Assembly: GCF_032854445.1 (NCBI RefSeq)
Contig: NC_088299.1
Location: 4,689,001-4,753,000, forward strand
Source: Liolophura sinensis
Lineage: Eukaryota; Mollusca; Polyplacophora; Chitonida; Chitonidae
Length of the DNA stretch: 64,000 nucleotides
Direction of reading: 5' to 3'
Below are positions 12,301 through 25,434 of the stretch, in pieces (position 1 is the first letter of the stretch; each line of letters opens with the position of its first letter). A model generated the notes under the pieces. That model had not been told where the DNA came from and searched no databases. It saw nothing but the letters and a program-made list of their open reading frames with translations. Made by a program: the position numbers and the translations under genes.

Positions 12301-14840
12301 TTGCTGGGGGCGCTACATTTCGAAATTTGCATTCAGACTCCATACAGTTAACTAGTTAAATCACCGACAAATTTAGTCGTAATTTAATTTCTTAAATGCA
12401 TGGAAACTCATAAAATAAGTTAGAGGGCTGATTTCCTAATGCATATGCATGACGTGTAAAACGCTTGCCCGGTATAGGTGCGTGTTTTTTGGACAATTAT
12501 TATGACTTCACCTGCCCTATGTATAACTGCATCCCTTATTCAGTCGTGATTTTCGTGAAATTTCAACACGAACCTGAATATGCCCTATTTTGAATAACAT
12601 AAAAGTGTTGATCGACCAGCTTGCGCGGAGTATATACGCGACAGTTCCGGTTAGGGAAATCCGACATTGCTAAGCAGAACGGATGATGTGTATTAACTCG
12701 TATGACAGCCTGTGGGTTAAGACCACAGCTAAGGTAACAGGCTGTATGAACACGGGCAATTCCATATACGGAGGTGAAATATACAAAGCCATTCATGCAA
12801 GACGAAGAAGCTGACCATTCAGTCACAGTGTCAAGTTATATATGTGCGCTACCGGTTTTTTGTTCACAGCACAGTGTTTTTTAAAACGTGCGCATGAAGA
12901 CATTTTTATGAAGAAAAAAGAAGGCAACAACTAATTAGAAAGCAGAAAAGATCTTCCTGGGATTTGTATTTATTAAATTTATATTTAGATCTTGCTCAGC
13001 GGACGGTGGTCAAAACCACTATACATGGAGAGGAACGGACTCGAAATACCTGACTGATAAGTCACCTTGTTAGATTCGTAATGGAGCATTACGAACAAAG
13101 AGTCGTCAGTTGGATTCGAACTCCAAACCTTACTACTTTTAAATATGTGAAGAAAAAAAAGGAAAAAAAGAAACAATCGTTTAACATTATCTGCACATAT
13201 ATCCGCAATGCTTGTGTTTATTTTATATAAGTTTACTGGTTCTCTATAATATGAGTGTCTCAAAGTAACTGTTTCACAGCTCATTGTGTACATACATGAT
13301 ACATATACACTTTTATTCTGAGAGACCAAACTGGAGTATGGGTAAATGAGAGCCAATGAGCTTCAGAAACCCTTCATATTCTTAATGGAAGCATTAAATA
13401 ATCTCATTAAAGAATATTTAATAATATTAATTAAATTTCCGCAAACTAGGCGAACTGTGATTTTTCTAATCGCAATTTTCGCTCGTAAAAATCGAATTCG
13501 GCTATTTGATATATACCATTAAATATACCGCAGACAATTTTAACATCGAGAGATAGATTTCAGTTTAATTTTAATTCATTCCTTTGAGTTAAATGTAAAT
13601 TATCGAACTTTACTTGTATGTCCTATAATTAAGCAAACAGCAAAATGCCCGTTATACATACCAAATTAAGCCGTAGTGGATTTATTAATCTAAACAGTGT
13701 CGAAATATCACGTGATTGTATGCAGCAACCAAATCCTTCACATCTCTGGGCTATAGTGCCAATACTTGTAGGGTAGGGTAGGATGGGGAGGGGTGTATGG
13801 CAAACATACACGTCTACAATTCTTCTGAACATCACTGTAGCCTATTTATAATCTGGGACTGAGACACACCTCTACCTTAACCCCAGCCATAATTAAAGAA
13901 TAATCCCGGAAAGGCTTATACTTCCCATAGAATGGAGAGGTGAGGACGCACGGGTGTATTTTGGTAGATAGTTTGTTGTAAGCAGACAGACAGATCGCCT
14001 CCTTACTGGCTAGCCGCCATGCTGGAGTCGACAGGCTGATCCCCGGTCCCGGAGAAGCCATAAATAAAGGATTGGACGCGCAGTGACAGGAAGTGGTTAA
14101 TGTCCGTATATGGGCATGTGATAAAATGTCCGCCATCGGTGAAACAACTGGAAACCCAGGCGAATGCTCCCAGACCGTCAATATACTGAGCAGTAACACC
14201 CCGGCGGGGTTTCAATCATGCTGTGTAGTATTTCACTTTTCATGCCAAGGGTTCGATTCCTTTAGCTGACATTCGTAATTATCACATAAATTGACACCCT
14301 GACCTTCAGAATGTGCCGTGCAAAATGTAACCTTCGCAATTTGAAGAACTCACAAGACTGCTTCACGACTATTATTCGACTACCCGAACTTAATCATGTT
14401 GATGATAATAAAGATGTACATTAAGTTTATTTCATTCCATTTTTAATTCATTTTATATAATGTATCAAAATGTAAGCGATGTTTCATGTGTAATTTTGCG
14501 TTCGCAACTTGAAAGAATCCGAAGATCACTACATTATCTATTCTTTTTGTCTTTTGTTTAAGTTCTTGTATAACAGTAAATCCTTTCTATGTTTAATTGA
14601 TTGCTGTTATTTACAATGTATACCGTTCCGCCACATATATTGCTGTGATTGTTTGTCGAGACGCATGTGTGCCGATGACTGAATAAATCTATCAATTATT
14701 ATTGCTTATCTACATGTCTGAATAACCTTGTCGAAGACATATGTACATGTATAGGTATATATAAACTCAGATTATGTCAAATTGCGGTAGAAAAAAAAAA
14801 CAATAATCTCTTCTGAACTTGGGATTCCTTCAAATTACTT
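12301..14840. other. Non-coding spacer
   Basis: About 2.5 kb without a supported gene. Minus-strand open frames of 123 and 117 codons (12985-13356, 13846-14199) have no recognisable motif and are probably chance. Confidence 0.4.
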
Positions 14841-15029
<189 letters not shown>

Positions 15030-15974
15030 TAACGCTCATTGAAAAGGGAAGTGCTGGGTGGTTGGACTATACATGCCTTTCCCAAGTGAATATCGTTTCT
15101 CATAATTATATACAAGCAAAAGCACTCTAAATTTTTCCACATTTCAAAAGTACCCAACGGAAATTTAATTTGACTCTCCAAGATGTTGTTCCCAAAATAT
15201 CAGCGCTCGCCAGGATACCATCAATTTTCTTTAGTGTATAGCTCCACAAAATGGCCGCGGGCAATGTTCCGACCAATAGTCGCTGTGTAAAGGTCAAACC
15301 TGTTGAGATAACACTTTCCCAAGTATAAAACAGCTAACGAACGTTATTTTTACACTGACGAGCGAAACAAACTATATATGTCTTATTCGATCCGTTATGT
15401 CTCCCATTTCCCATCACTTGCGCACATGCATACAAATTAAAATGATCATATCAACTTATTAATTATTAGCAATTAAATAGAAGTCATACTCCCATAATTA
15501 GGCCAATGTGGTCAAGGGAGCACCGCCATGTCAATCAACAATAAGGCGGGAAAATATGCATCCAATTAAACAGGCATATTTTCTTCTGCTCAATATAGTG
15601 AAATTTATATTCATTACTTTGACGAACGTTTCCAAATGTCCCCAGGCGGATATTTTCTCTGAACACAGATCGTAAAAGTTGAATGTTGCTGAACTGTTTA
15701 CAGCCACATTAACTACAGAATACCTGTAAGGACTTGTCCAACTAGTTCAGGTATTTATTTAAAAGTTAGTACGTTAGCCCGCAGCAGGTTGTAAAGGGAG
15801 TGAGGGGTCGTGAGTTTGTGCATTGACCAGGATTAGAACTGACCCCTCTTCTACACACACTATGTACCTATATACTCACCTCTTCAAGCTGTCTAACATA
15901 TAGAAAGATTTTTGTCCAGGAAAATGTTTCACCAGGCTACCAGAGACAAGCTTTTTGAGCGCTTTGGAGCGAAC

Positions 15975-16085
15975 CTAATACTTGGGTTGATTGGTTTGAG
16001 CTTTATTTGGGTTCATTTGTTTGAGCTTTATTTGGGTTCATTTGTTTGAACATTATTTGGGTTCATTTGTTTGAGTATTATTTAG
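15975..16085. repeat. Short ~27-bp tandem repeat
   Basis: Three to four imperfect copies of GGGTTCATTTGTTTGAGCTT. Not coding. Confidence 0.75.
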
Positions 16086-16123
16086 ACACGTCTTATTATT
16101 ATTTATGATCATCTGTTTGATCA

Positions 16124-16124
<1 letters not shown>

Positions 16125-16167
<43 letters not shown>
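16125..16167. repeat. (TA)n microsatellite
   Basis: About 43 bp of alternating A and T. Confidence 0.95.
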
Positions 16168-16169
<2 letters not shown>

Positions 16170-17299
16170 CAACACATACATTTGATCATATCTATCCGGC
16201 AAAATAAAGTTTAATCCCCATTTATATTCGCTTGTAAAACGGAAAATATTAAAGATATCTGTTTTAATTTAAGGTGTGTGTGTTTTTATATACTTTATAG
16301 AAAGACAAATGAAATAAGTCCGCTAATTTCTTTTATATAACGAAATCCGAATTTTTGAAAATCCAAGTGCAAACACAGTTTTCCAAAATACCTAAATTTA
16401 AACCCTATATGACAATGTCGTACATCCTCCTCGCCCCCACATCCCCCTAGGCCACCACCCAATTTCATCTTTGGCCAACCCCACCCAGCCGATTTCTAAT
16501 GGTCCCTAACCCTATGCTTTTTATTCACAGAGGCTATTGTAATTCTTTATTTATTTATTGAGGATTTCCCACAGCTCTATAGCCACGAGGGGATCTCCTC
16601 AACATAAAATCAACGCATATACATAAAATAACATGGAAAACAAAGAGAACAAATGACATGTACATGTACAGAATAAGGTGATGGGAACAAAGAAAGATCA
16701 AAATCAAATCATATGACTGCTGGGCTTGGATAATAAATTTATTGGAGATGCTTATGTGCAGATTTTAAGACCAGCAGATTATTATTCACGCTTAGTTCAG
16801 GTGAAGCAAATAAGAGTAAAGAAATCCGGAGATCGGCTATGCTTTCGTTTACTGGATAGAAACAGTTGTGAACACAACTATACATAGGGCAAAAACGTAT
16901 AGGCCTAATTCTCGGTATGGGGTTCTGCACATATGTAAGTCTGCATCACCACGATATGGATCAAATACTGTTAAAAAGGGGTTAAACCGCCATCCTGCAT
17001 TCCTTCATTCTATGGTTATACGCTTTGTCTGAAGTATAAGATCAACAAATAAGTGGCCAGTTCAATCGGCAGTATTCCATTCATCAGGTATACCATACAT
17101 TTCATTGATACAGGTAAAGGCAATTGCCATTGTCCAACATTTAACATCGTATAATCCTTTAACATTTCTATTTAGCATATGACATCTACAATTTCTTGCA
17201 AAATCTGTCATTTCCCTCCAACCCATGCAATTAATCCTGACCACAAGTGCTCACGGAGATCGGTGCAAGCGTACATACTTTTCTATATGTATACATAAC

Positions 17300-17386
17300 T
17301 TATTTATTAGACTGGTGTTTTACGCCGTACTCAAGACTATTTCACTTATAGGGCATCGGCCAGCATTATGGTGGAAGGAAACCGGA
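17300..17386 (-). mobile_element. SINE-A fragment (tail end, minus)
   Basis: Only the 3' part is present: tail, 'CTGGTGTTTTACGCCGTACT', and the core as far as 'AAGGAAACCGGATG'. Confidence 0.85.
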
Positions 17387-18589
17387 TGTATGCATAACCA
17401 TATATAACCCGTACCTCTTAGCGAATGTGATCTTGCTTGATGAATGTTAACCAGTATAATTAAGAGGAGTACACTTTAATTTGTATCTTGCATTTGCCGC
17501 AGAAGGTTCAGCCAGAAAACATCGCTCCAGCCATGGCCAACCGTTCAAGGTGAAACACACAGTCACCTAATTCCAAGGAACTGTACCGGCCGCATTTCTG
17601 AGGGTACAGGGCACTAACTGAACACAAACACAGCTGAAATAGGTTTCGTTTGACGTGTAATAAATTTTAATTCACCACTGAATTTCACTATCAGGTTGAC
17701 GATATACAGATAAAAAAAAATCGAACATTGTTTGAAACAATATCATAGGAGTTTTGTGTGTAACATCTTATATACGAGAAGAACAAAAATTAAACAAAAA
17801 AACGTCGTTTTTCATTCACGTATTTTTCAGCTTTCGATTTTTACCAGTCTATGTATAGTATTTATAGTACATATACACAATATACTATCGCCCTGAGGAT
17901 GACTTCCATTCCGGAACAAATATCCAAGAGGTATTCTTCAGGTATACAGACTATCATAGCCATATACTTGTCCTGTACAGGTTTTAAAACTCAGGTAATT
18001 TCAGTTAAAATGTGTAAACTTGAACTTGAACGTGATAAGCTGCACTTGTAATAAACTTGGTCACAAAATGACCACATCCGTAGTTGAACAACGATATAGA
18101 GGCCATTCGAAGGCATTTAACAGATATCTCATAACAGATTCAATCAAGCTACACAAAAAGCACATAAGTACACAACATGTTAAAATAACTGTAAATTGCT
18201 TATACATTTGTTTCGATGGAACAATTAGATCAAAGGTACATTATGGAAAATCACATACTGCCCCACCCCCTCCCCCACCACACAAAATGTCACAGTCAGA
18301 TTTAATATCGTAATTATAAGCATTGGTGAAAAAAAAGTACAGAAAAGTAGATGAAATGTGTCTCTAATTGAGAAAAATAGGTGTGGTTAAACAAATTTAT
18401 AACACGAGCTTGGAAAACATGCTTTGTGTTCTTAACGGAACAAAATGCTATGGATAGTAAGCACATGCTTTACCGGTAATAATATATATGTATGTATCTC
18501 GATATATACATATATAAGGCCCAGTCTAAATGTTTATTGATGTCCCTTAATCTAACCCAAAAGGTCTTTACTAATCTAGCTTTTGTCTT
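17387..18589. other. Non-coding spacer
   Basis: No supported gene or RNA gene. A short C-rich run lies at about 18262-18281. Confidence 0.4.
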
Positions 18590-18624
18590 CAACGTGGGCG
18601 TTGAAATAAGGCCATGAGAGGCAA

Positions 18625-18805
18625 GAGGCGTGATATTCTTGGGCAAACATACTGAACCGTGATATTCTTGATCAGACAAGCTGAACGTAAGAAACGTGAT
18701 ATTCTTGATTTAGAAAAAAATGAAAGAACTAAGCATGACATTCGTGATCATACAAGCTGAAATTAAGAACCGATATATTCTTGATCAAACAAGCTGACAG
18801 CCGTA
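18625..18805. repeat. ~35-45-bp degenerate tandem repeat
   Basis: About five imperfect copies built on CGTGATATTCTTGATCA, then ACAAGCTGAA. Confidence 0.75.
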
Positions 18806-21800
18806 ATTGTCCTTCCTTATGGAGGAATTCGTGGAAAACATCAGCGCTGGAATCTACTGCTGATAATTTTTCTCATCCGACCTTAAAAGCCTTTGCCGTG
18901 TTCCAAATGACGTGTCTCAAGAACTGGCTCAATTTGCATTGATTAAGCATTTAGTATCGTTTAGTGGAATTCTGCGAAAAACGAAATATACCATCTACAC
19001 ACACACATCCAAAATTATCGTGAGCTCTGTAACCTATATCAGCAACAATTTATTTGTTGAAAATAAGAAAAAATGGTGAATTTTTGCAACTCCACTAGTT
19101 CACGTGTCCGAACAGAGGCCATCTGACGGCCACTCTGAACAAGGTTCAAATCGAGGCTATTCTATTTTTAGGCGATTCGGTCCTGATCAATGCCTGGAGA
19201 GGGGGGTAAGCGGAGGCCCGGGCTGGGAAGCCGTCGCTCATGTATACCGCCTGCGCTGGGTGAGCTTCTCCAGGCAGACGTGATCTGCAGTGTAAGTTGT
19301 GTACCGTGTGAGTCCAGTCTGAAAAATACCACATATGTATGTACGATGGATAAATCACTAGCAGGGGAATGGGGTGAGGGGATGCTCACGGCTAGTAGCC
19401 ATTCGCCTTGCTTCACCATCCATCGCCACCCCACCCAGCCCAGATCACCTCTGTATGACCCCGACGGAATTTACATAAGCATCGGCTGCGACAGAGGGAT
19501 ACTGTATCGAGAAATCGTTCATAACCGCATCTTTCAATGTTAAGATGGGCAGATCGATACAAGACCAAAATAGAGAGAGGGGGAACCTACCTCATGTATA
19601 TAGCTAGTCTAGGCACAGGCTGGCAAAGCTATCACCGCAGACATCTCTTATAATACTGGCTAGACGGACATGTATATATTCTCACATACATTAACCCGAT
19701 GACCGTTACAAATTTGGCCAATCAGTGCACAGGTGTGCATATGTATATATGTAGATATATACATATTGACCCATGTGTCTTCGGAGAACAAATACACACA
19801 TTGCAACCAGTACACGTGTACAAATTCTCACCGATGAGGACAAATCATTGGATAACAACCAATAACAGCTCCCTGAAGATATGAGGTTGCGAGGACGAAT
19901 ACCCAATGCTGTGGCCATATAGGCTATCTCATACATCTGCATGCTTTTCAATTATACATTCACATTTACAGGGTAATTCAACCTATCTATGTGATAGTAA
20001 TACGCGATCTTCTCCCATGACCTCCCCTCCAACCCCCCGCTATACCTTAACTCCACCAGGCAATTTGATTGCACAGGTGTTCAAACCGGGATAACAAACC
20101 TTACCTCACCATACTCTGCACTCATTTAGCAAAAACTATACGGTACGTGTATAATAAGTATACATAGACTAGCACATTATTCCGAAAGGGGCGTGGCAGT
20201 TGGCACGCAGTAGGCGTGAAATATATTTATTTTTGCATATTCATGAAATATCAAAACGGAAATTTTACGATCTTTGCTACATTGAATGGTACTGATTATA
20301 ATGTTTGAAGGAAACAAATTTAATTATCTGGCGATAATACAATCAAATATTAGGAAAGCATAAATATAGAATCGAATAAACGGACTATAATGAGCTAATA
20401 CAGACCTTCATAGGTACGTAGTTTATGACTGGCACATGGATAATGTTATTATAGCATAGCCATGGTCTTAAAGACCGAGTTATACTTATAAACTTATACA
20501 GACAAGTGATATTTTTCAAAGCTGGTTTTCAACACATCCACAAACATATTTTTCAAAAAATCACTAATTTTCAAACGATTTACATAAATGGTTCAAACAA
20601 TATAGAAAAAAGTTAGCTATATATATAATGTAAAACAATAGCATGCCAACATGCACTTTTGGTGATCTGTTTGCTGAAACATAATCTCTGATCAAGAATT
20701 AGCTGATAAGAGATCTAAAGCTGATGGCAATCATTGATTGGGTTTACGATGTTCATCTAACATGATTTTAGTCATGTGACCGGATGTACATAATGCCCCG
20801 CCAATAGAAATCGCTGACACATCCCAACCTTGAGCAACAGATTTGCTATTATAATAGTTTGTCTATTATCATTCCATTGGTTATCTGATTATATATACGT
20901 TTTAACTTATATCAATTATCTACGCAATCCAACGACATATGTACAAAAGAAAGGAAATAAAACTTAATAACAAAGAACAAAAATAACCAAGCAAATATCA
21001 CTGGAGGTATATGGCGACTGTAAAACAAGAGCACGAAAATTTGATTGATACAACCGGGATCCGCTTGGTTATAGGTTGAGTGACCGGGTCTACCCAGATT
21101 TTTTATCTCAATTAAAAAATCGATCATATTTTTAATTTGGTTTTACCAAAAGAAAAGAAGAAAAAAACACTTATTATATATGGGTACATGACACGGAAAT
21201 GGATATAATCCACTGAACATTTTTTCGCTCTAATACGTGTTTTATAACATAAAAATATCCCTCAAAAGGAGTGTGAAACTCAATAATCACCTCAAAAAAT
21301 CACACCTTTAATATTGGAGCACGTGAGCAAATGTTAACGAGGTCGGCCATGCGCAGTATACGCGGTGTTATGAACACCGTTATTGAAGCACAGACAAAAC
21401 AGGTATGCATGACATTCAGGTATCACAATTAAGAGTGACTCCTCACCCCATGCTCACCCACCACCCACCACCCCATCCAAGCCTTTAACCATACAGCCCC
21501 ACCCCTGGTGTATATACCGTTCCTCTCTTCGATTCACCTCACTTTTACCATGAATTGCCATATAGTTTATACATGACATCTTACAAACGCAACGCGAAAT
21601 CATTTGTAAAGCTAGGCTACATAGTCTAAACTACACGCAATATTCATGCATATAACTATATATGCATATGATACACTCTTCGCTATCGTCATCTCGAATC
21701 GAAGAAGTTTAAGCAGAAAAACAAATCGTTACACATTTTAGTCACAAACCATTCAAGTCTTCCGTATCAACTCAACTATGTAATATATTCAAGGCAGACC

Positions 21801-22800
21801 CCATACATAACGGGTCGACTGCATGCATAAGCGACTAAAGGCTATATCAAATACCATAACTATTTTGCATTTAAACACAAAGCGAACTGGGGCCTATTTC
21901 TTGTAAAGTATAACACGTCAGGTAAGAATACAAAATGGATATATATAAGATAGAAAAGGCGCATTTTTTTGTGGGGGCGAAAAGCGAGCAGGGGACATTT
22001 TCGCTCCCACCATCCATGCAAGCTTCCCACCACCGACCAATCAAATTGTTGTATATCTTTCGCTGCTGGCTTCGAGGCTATTGTATTAGTGTTACCCGCA
22101 TGATGTAGAAGCAATGTCGAATACATGTTTTTGCATAGCTATTCTCAATCACAAAATAGCCCGATATGCAGAAGCGTGAGCGATGACTGCAATGGTGTAT
22201 ACGTTTATATATAACACAGAAGATTGAGCGTTGGGGTGGGGGGGGGGGATTATACATGGCCATATAGGCCTATAATGCGCTTTGTTATGCAGAGCAAGAT
22301 CGTCCCGAACAAAGTAAAACACCCTAATTATACATTGGGGGGAACCTTATTAACACTACTACAAATGCATATTTCGTAACGCCTTTTTCATTTGCAATGG
22401 TATTCTAAAACATTCAGATAAACTTTAACATAACACCCATCTGATATTTTTTTTTCAGGAAGAGCTTTTTGAAGGGCACAAAAACATTAACACCAACTCT
22501 CCTGTGTAAGGAGGTACAGAACAAGAGGTATAATTTATGCACACGTGGTAACCCGTGTCTCCATCATATAGTATCAATATACCCCTAAACAAGAAACAAA
22601 GTGATCAACGACAAATCTAAAACTATTTCAATCTAACACCAACAAATTATGTAACTACAGGCATACACACATAGCATCATGCATGTAAGATCTTTTTTTA
22701 GACTCGACAGCAAAACCTTCGAGAAAATTACAAGCACCGGAAAATGCAGCATTAATTCTCTAAGTCATAATTTGAGGGATATCCCGATGCCAGTTATATA
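18806..22800. other. Non-coding spacer
   Basis: About 4 kb without a supported gene. A GC-richer island at about 19180-19480 gives overlapping open frames on both strands with no recognisable domain. A candidate minus-strand ATTAAA at about 21130 could end a very long TRIM71 3' UTR. Confidence 0.35.
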
Positions 22801-22879
22801 TAAGTAAAATGTATATATAAATTTGAATACAGTCAGGGCACGAATATACTGATGTGTGCTAGCATTATAAGTCTAAGCT

Positions 22880-22889
22880 TGAGGTAGTA
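22880..22889 (-). promoter_or_regulatory. let-7 target site (3' distal)
   Basis: The minus strand reads TACTACCTCA: the complete let-7 seed match CTACCTCA plus two further paired bases. It lies about 2.55 kb beyond the TRIM71 stop. It is functional only if the 3' UTR extends this far. Confidence 0.45.
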
Positions 22890-23675
22890 TATCATAATCA
22901 ATCACAAACCGCCCCTCGACCACACTAATGTCATGGTCAGGGAATATATAGAATCAAACGGCATTGAGCGACACATGTCATACCGTGCCTTCAGCCACGC
23001 CCACTGGCCCTCTTCACACCGTACAAACAGTAAAAATAACAACAAGTATATCTATATAAAGCACACATGAATGAGTTAGCGACTTTGGCATTCAAAGTCG
23101 ATCAAACGGTTTGGGGGTAATATTTTTGTGTTTTATAAACCAGTAGGAGAAATGAAACATAAAAAAAAAATAATGCACCTTATTTACGTCACACATCACC
23201 AATCCGGGCTCTTATTATAATTTCATTTTTTTTCTTTGGACATTTCCTGTCGACGTCCTTGCCAGTTGAACTGGACCAAGCGATCTGAAGGAAAGGCTCC
23301 AAAATTTTAGCGGATGTCAGATAAGGTGGTCAAGTATAGAATATAAAAGACATCTTAGAGACGTCTGCATATATATGCCATGGTGTACATCCGAAAGTTG
23401 GCGATGGATTGTCCAAAACATGTTGATTTTGTTTGATGTTCTGCCGTAAAGTGACCATACTTTTTTCTGGTTCCCTTCCACTACGTAGCAATTTATCAGG
23501 TGATCGAAATGGTCACCTGGTCGTTTATGCAAGATTAAGGAGGATTCAACTCCGTCATAGTACACCATATAAAATAAGATACACAGTTTTTAACTGATCT
23601 TCAAGCTTGACGGTCTCTTATATACCATATCCTTATTCCTTCCCTTCACTTATAAAGCAAAGGGGACTCTCCCTT

Positions 23676-23681
23676 TTTATT
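23676..23681 (-). promoter_or_regulatory. Candidate poly(A) signal
   Basis: AATAAA on the minus strand, 83 bases beyond the proximal let-7 site. A transcript cleaved here would carry one let-7 site. A single hexamer is weak evidence. Confidence 0.25.
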
Positions 23682-23763
23682 ACCAATATTTAAAGATATT
23701 TAAAAAGAAAAAGAAAACATCTATAGAATTCATCTTGCAAACAGATCGCGCGTAAATAAGTGC

Positions 23764-23772
23764 TGAGGTAGT
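23764..23772 (-). promoter_or_regulatory. let-7 target site (3' proximal)
   Basis: The minus strand reads ACTACCTCA, an 8-mer seed match plus one base, about 1.66 kb beyond the TRIM71 stop codon. let-7 repression of lin-41/TRIM71 through 3' UTR sites is well established in nematodes and vertebrates. Confidence 0.55.
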
Positions 23773-24139
23773 GAAATAAAGAGGCGTTTTTTGCTACTTG
23801 AGGTTTCGGTTGGCAAATAACACACACACGTGTGCGTTACGGAGGTATCATGAATGTCATATATATAGATATATGTATTTGTATATAGGTAAAATCCACA
23901 AAGGAGAAATCTGTACCGAGTTGCCATGGGAATGCGAGAGTCGTGAAGCTCAGGTTGATCGAACCTAAAGGTTGTTCCACTGACGACACGATTTACTACA
24001 GCTAGTCAAAATCTAAACATTCGCTTGAAAGCGAACTTCCAAAGCAATTTAACACATGACATAGGGGGGAAAAAATCTACCTATAATTTACATAATTTGT
24101 AAATGTTTAAGTCTTCTAAATGATCTATAGTCTGAAGAC

Positions 24140-24184
24140 ATATATAGTATATATATATATATAGCACACACACACACACACACA
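24140..24184. repeat. (TA)n/(CA)n compound microsatellite
   Basis: A TA run followed by a CA run of about 9 units. Confidence 0.95.
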
Positions 24185-25336
24185 AGGAAAAATCTGCATT
24201 TCAAATACACTCACTGTCAAACATTTCAACTGTTGGTAAGGTGTTAGACAAATAACGACGTAATAATGGAAAACAACCTCCCTACACAGAAGAAAGCCGC
24301 CCATGGAAGTAAGCGTGTTTTGGAGAGTAAATAAGCAAAGCCAGGCCATACAGCAGCTTATGAAGCGATTCTCCGACGCAGGGGTTTTGACTAAAAACAA
24401 CTGTAGGCATCACCCTTGTGTGGAGAGGCGCATCCCTGAAAAGCTAATTCTATACTTGGCATTAAATTCCAACAACCCATGTTACAGGCGAAAATTTGCC
24501 CGCAGAGACCAAATTCGTCAAACGATTATACACAAAATTTTCCCCATAGTATATCTGCATGAAATTTAAAGAAAAGAAAAAAGTTATCTGAAATTTAACA
24601 TGAACTTTTAGCTCAAATTCAGTCCGAATAAATTCTTGCATGTGAAATTGACTCAAAAGTTTACAAGAAAATTCCAGTCCTGTAAAAATTAAACTATAGT
24701 ATATCTGTTTAACGTGTTTGTGTTTGTTATGCCGAGTTGCTGGAACAAAGCTGAAGAAAATGTTTGTACATGTACTTCGTTAAAACAAATAAATTTTTGG
24801 TGAAACTTAAATTACGTTAATTATTTTGTGCAAAGAATCAATGAACAGATAAATCCTATATCCGTTTATTCTCAAAATGTCGTCAGACGAATTTAGTCTC
24901 AGAACAATGAATAAAAATTAAAACTCTTTCACTTACAGACCGGATAAAAATGCAAGCACCTTAACATATGTAATCAACAGGTATATTAATTAAAAATAAA
25001 AGGGGCGTTTCTTTTTTTTCTTTCTAAAGCAAATTAACACATCTATGGTTGAGAGAGTGCTTGTGGGCCTATACACTCCTCTATGTGCCTTAGTACTAGC
25101 CCCTAATGACACACACTATATATATATATATATAAAGCATGCCTCAGTCCTCGACATCTTCAACCATGCTGCGTGATTCAATACTAGTGGCAACGTATCC
25201 CTGAGTTGAATGAAGACAATATATATATAGCCGTAGGCTGGCAATACCGATACCTGAGAAACTAGAGCAGTCACAAAATGCACGTCACCAACAGAGTAAG
25301 AACATTGACTTATCGGAAAAAGTCACAAAATAGACA

Positions 25337-25372
<36 letters not shown>
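25337..25372. repeat. (TA)n/(GT)n compound microsatellite
   Basis: A TA run followed by a GT run. It begins about 60 bases beyond the TRIM71 stop codon, so it would fall early in its 3' UTR. Confidence 0.95.
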
Positions 25373-25434
25373 ATTTGAGTGTGCGCTCGCCCCGGGATGA
25401 TGATATATAGGTTTACCATTTATACCACCGGGAT

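Larger units (their letters stand above)
22801..25434 (-). other. Probable TRIM71 3' UTR region
   Basis: This is minus-strand sequence immediately downstream of the TRIM71 stop codon, and it contains no other gene. It holds two let-7 target 8-mers (listed separately), two microsatellite stretches and no SINE. Candidate minus-strand AATAAA signals lie at 24865-24870 and 23676-23681. The first would give a 3' UTR of about 0.57 kb without let-7 sites; the second would include the site at 23764. The true 3' end cannot be read from sequence alone. Confidence 0.45.

Noticed and set aside
12985-14199. Minus-strand frames of 123 and 117 codons
   Set aside because: No domain, no recognisable similarity and no splice or start context; lengths are within chance expectation for this much sequence.
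19580-19600. CTACCTCA on the plus strand as another let-7 target
   Set aside because: It is in the opposite orientation to TRIM71, in a region with no gene, and one such hit is expected by chance.
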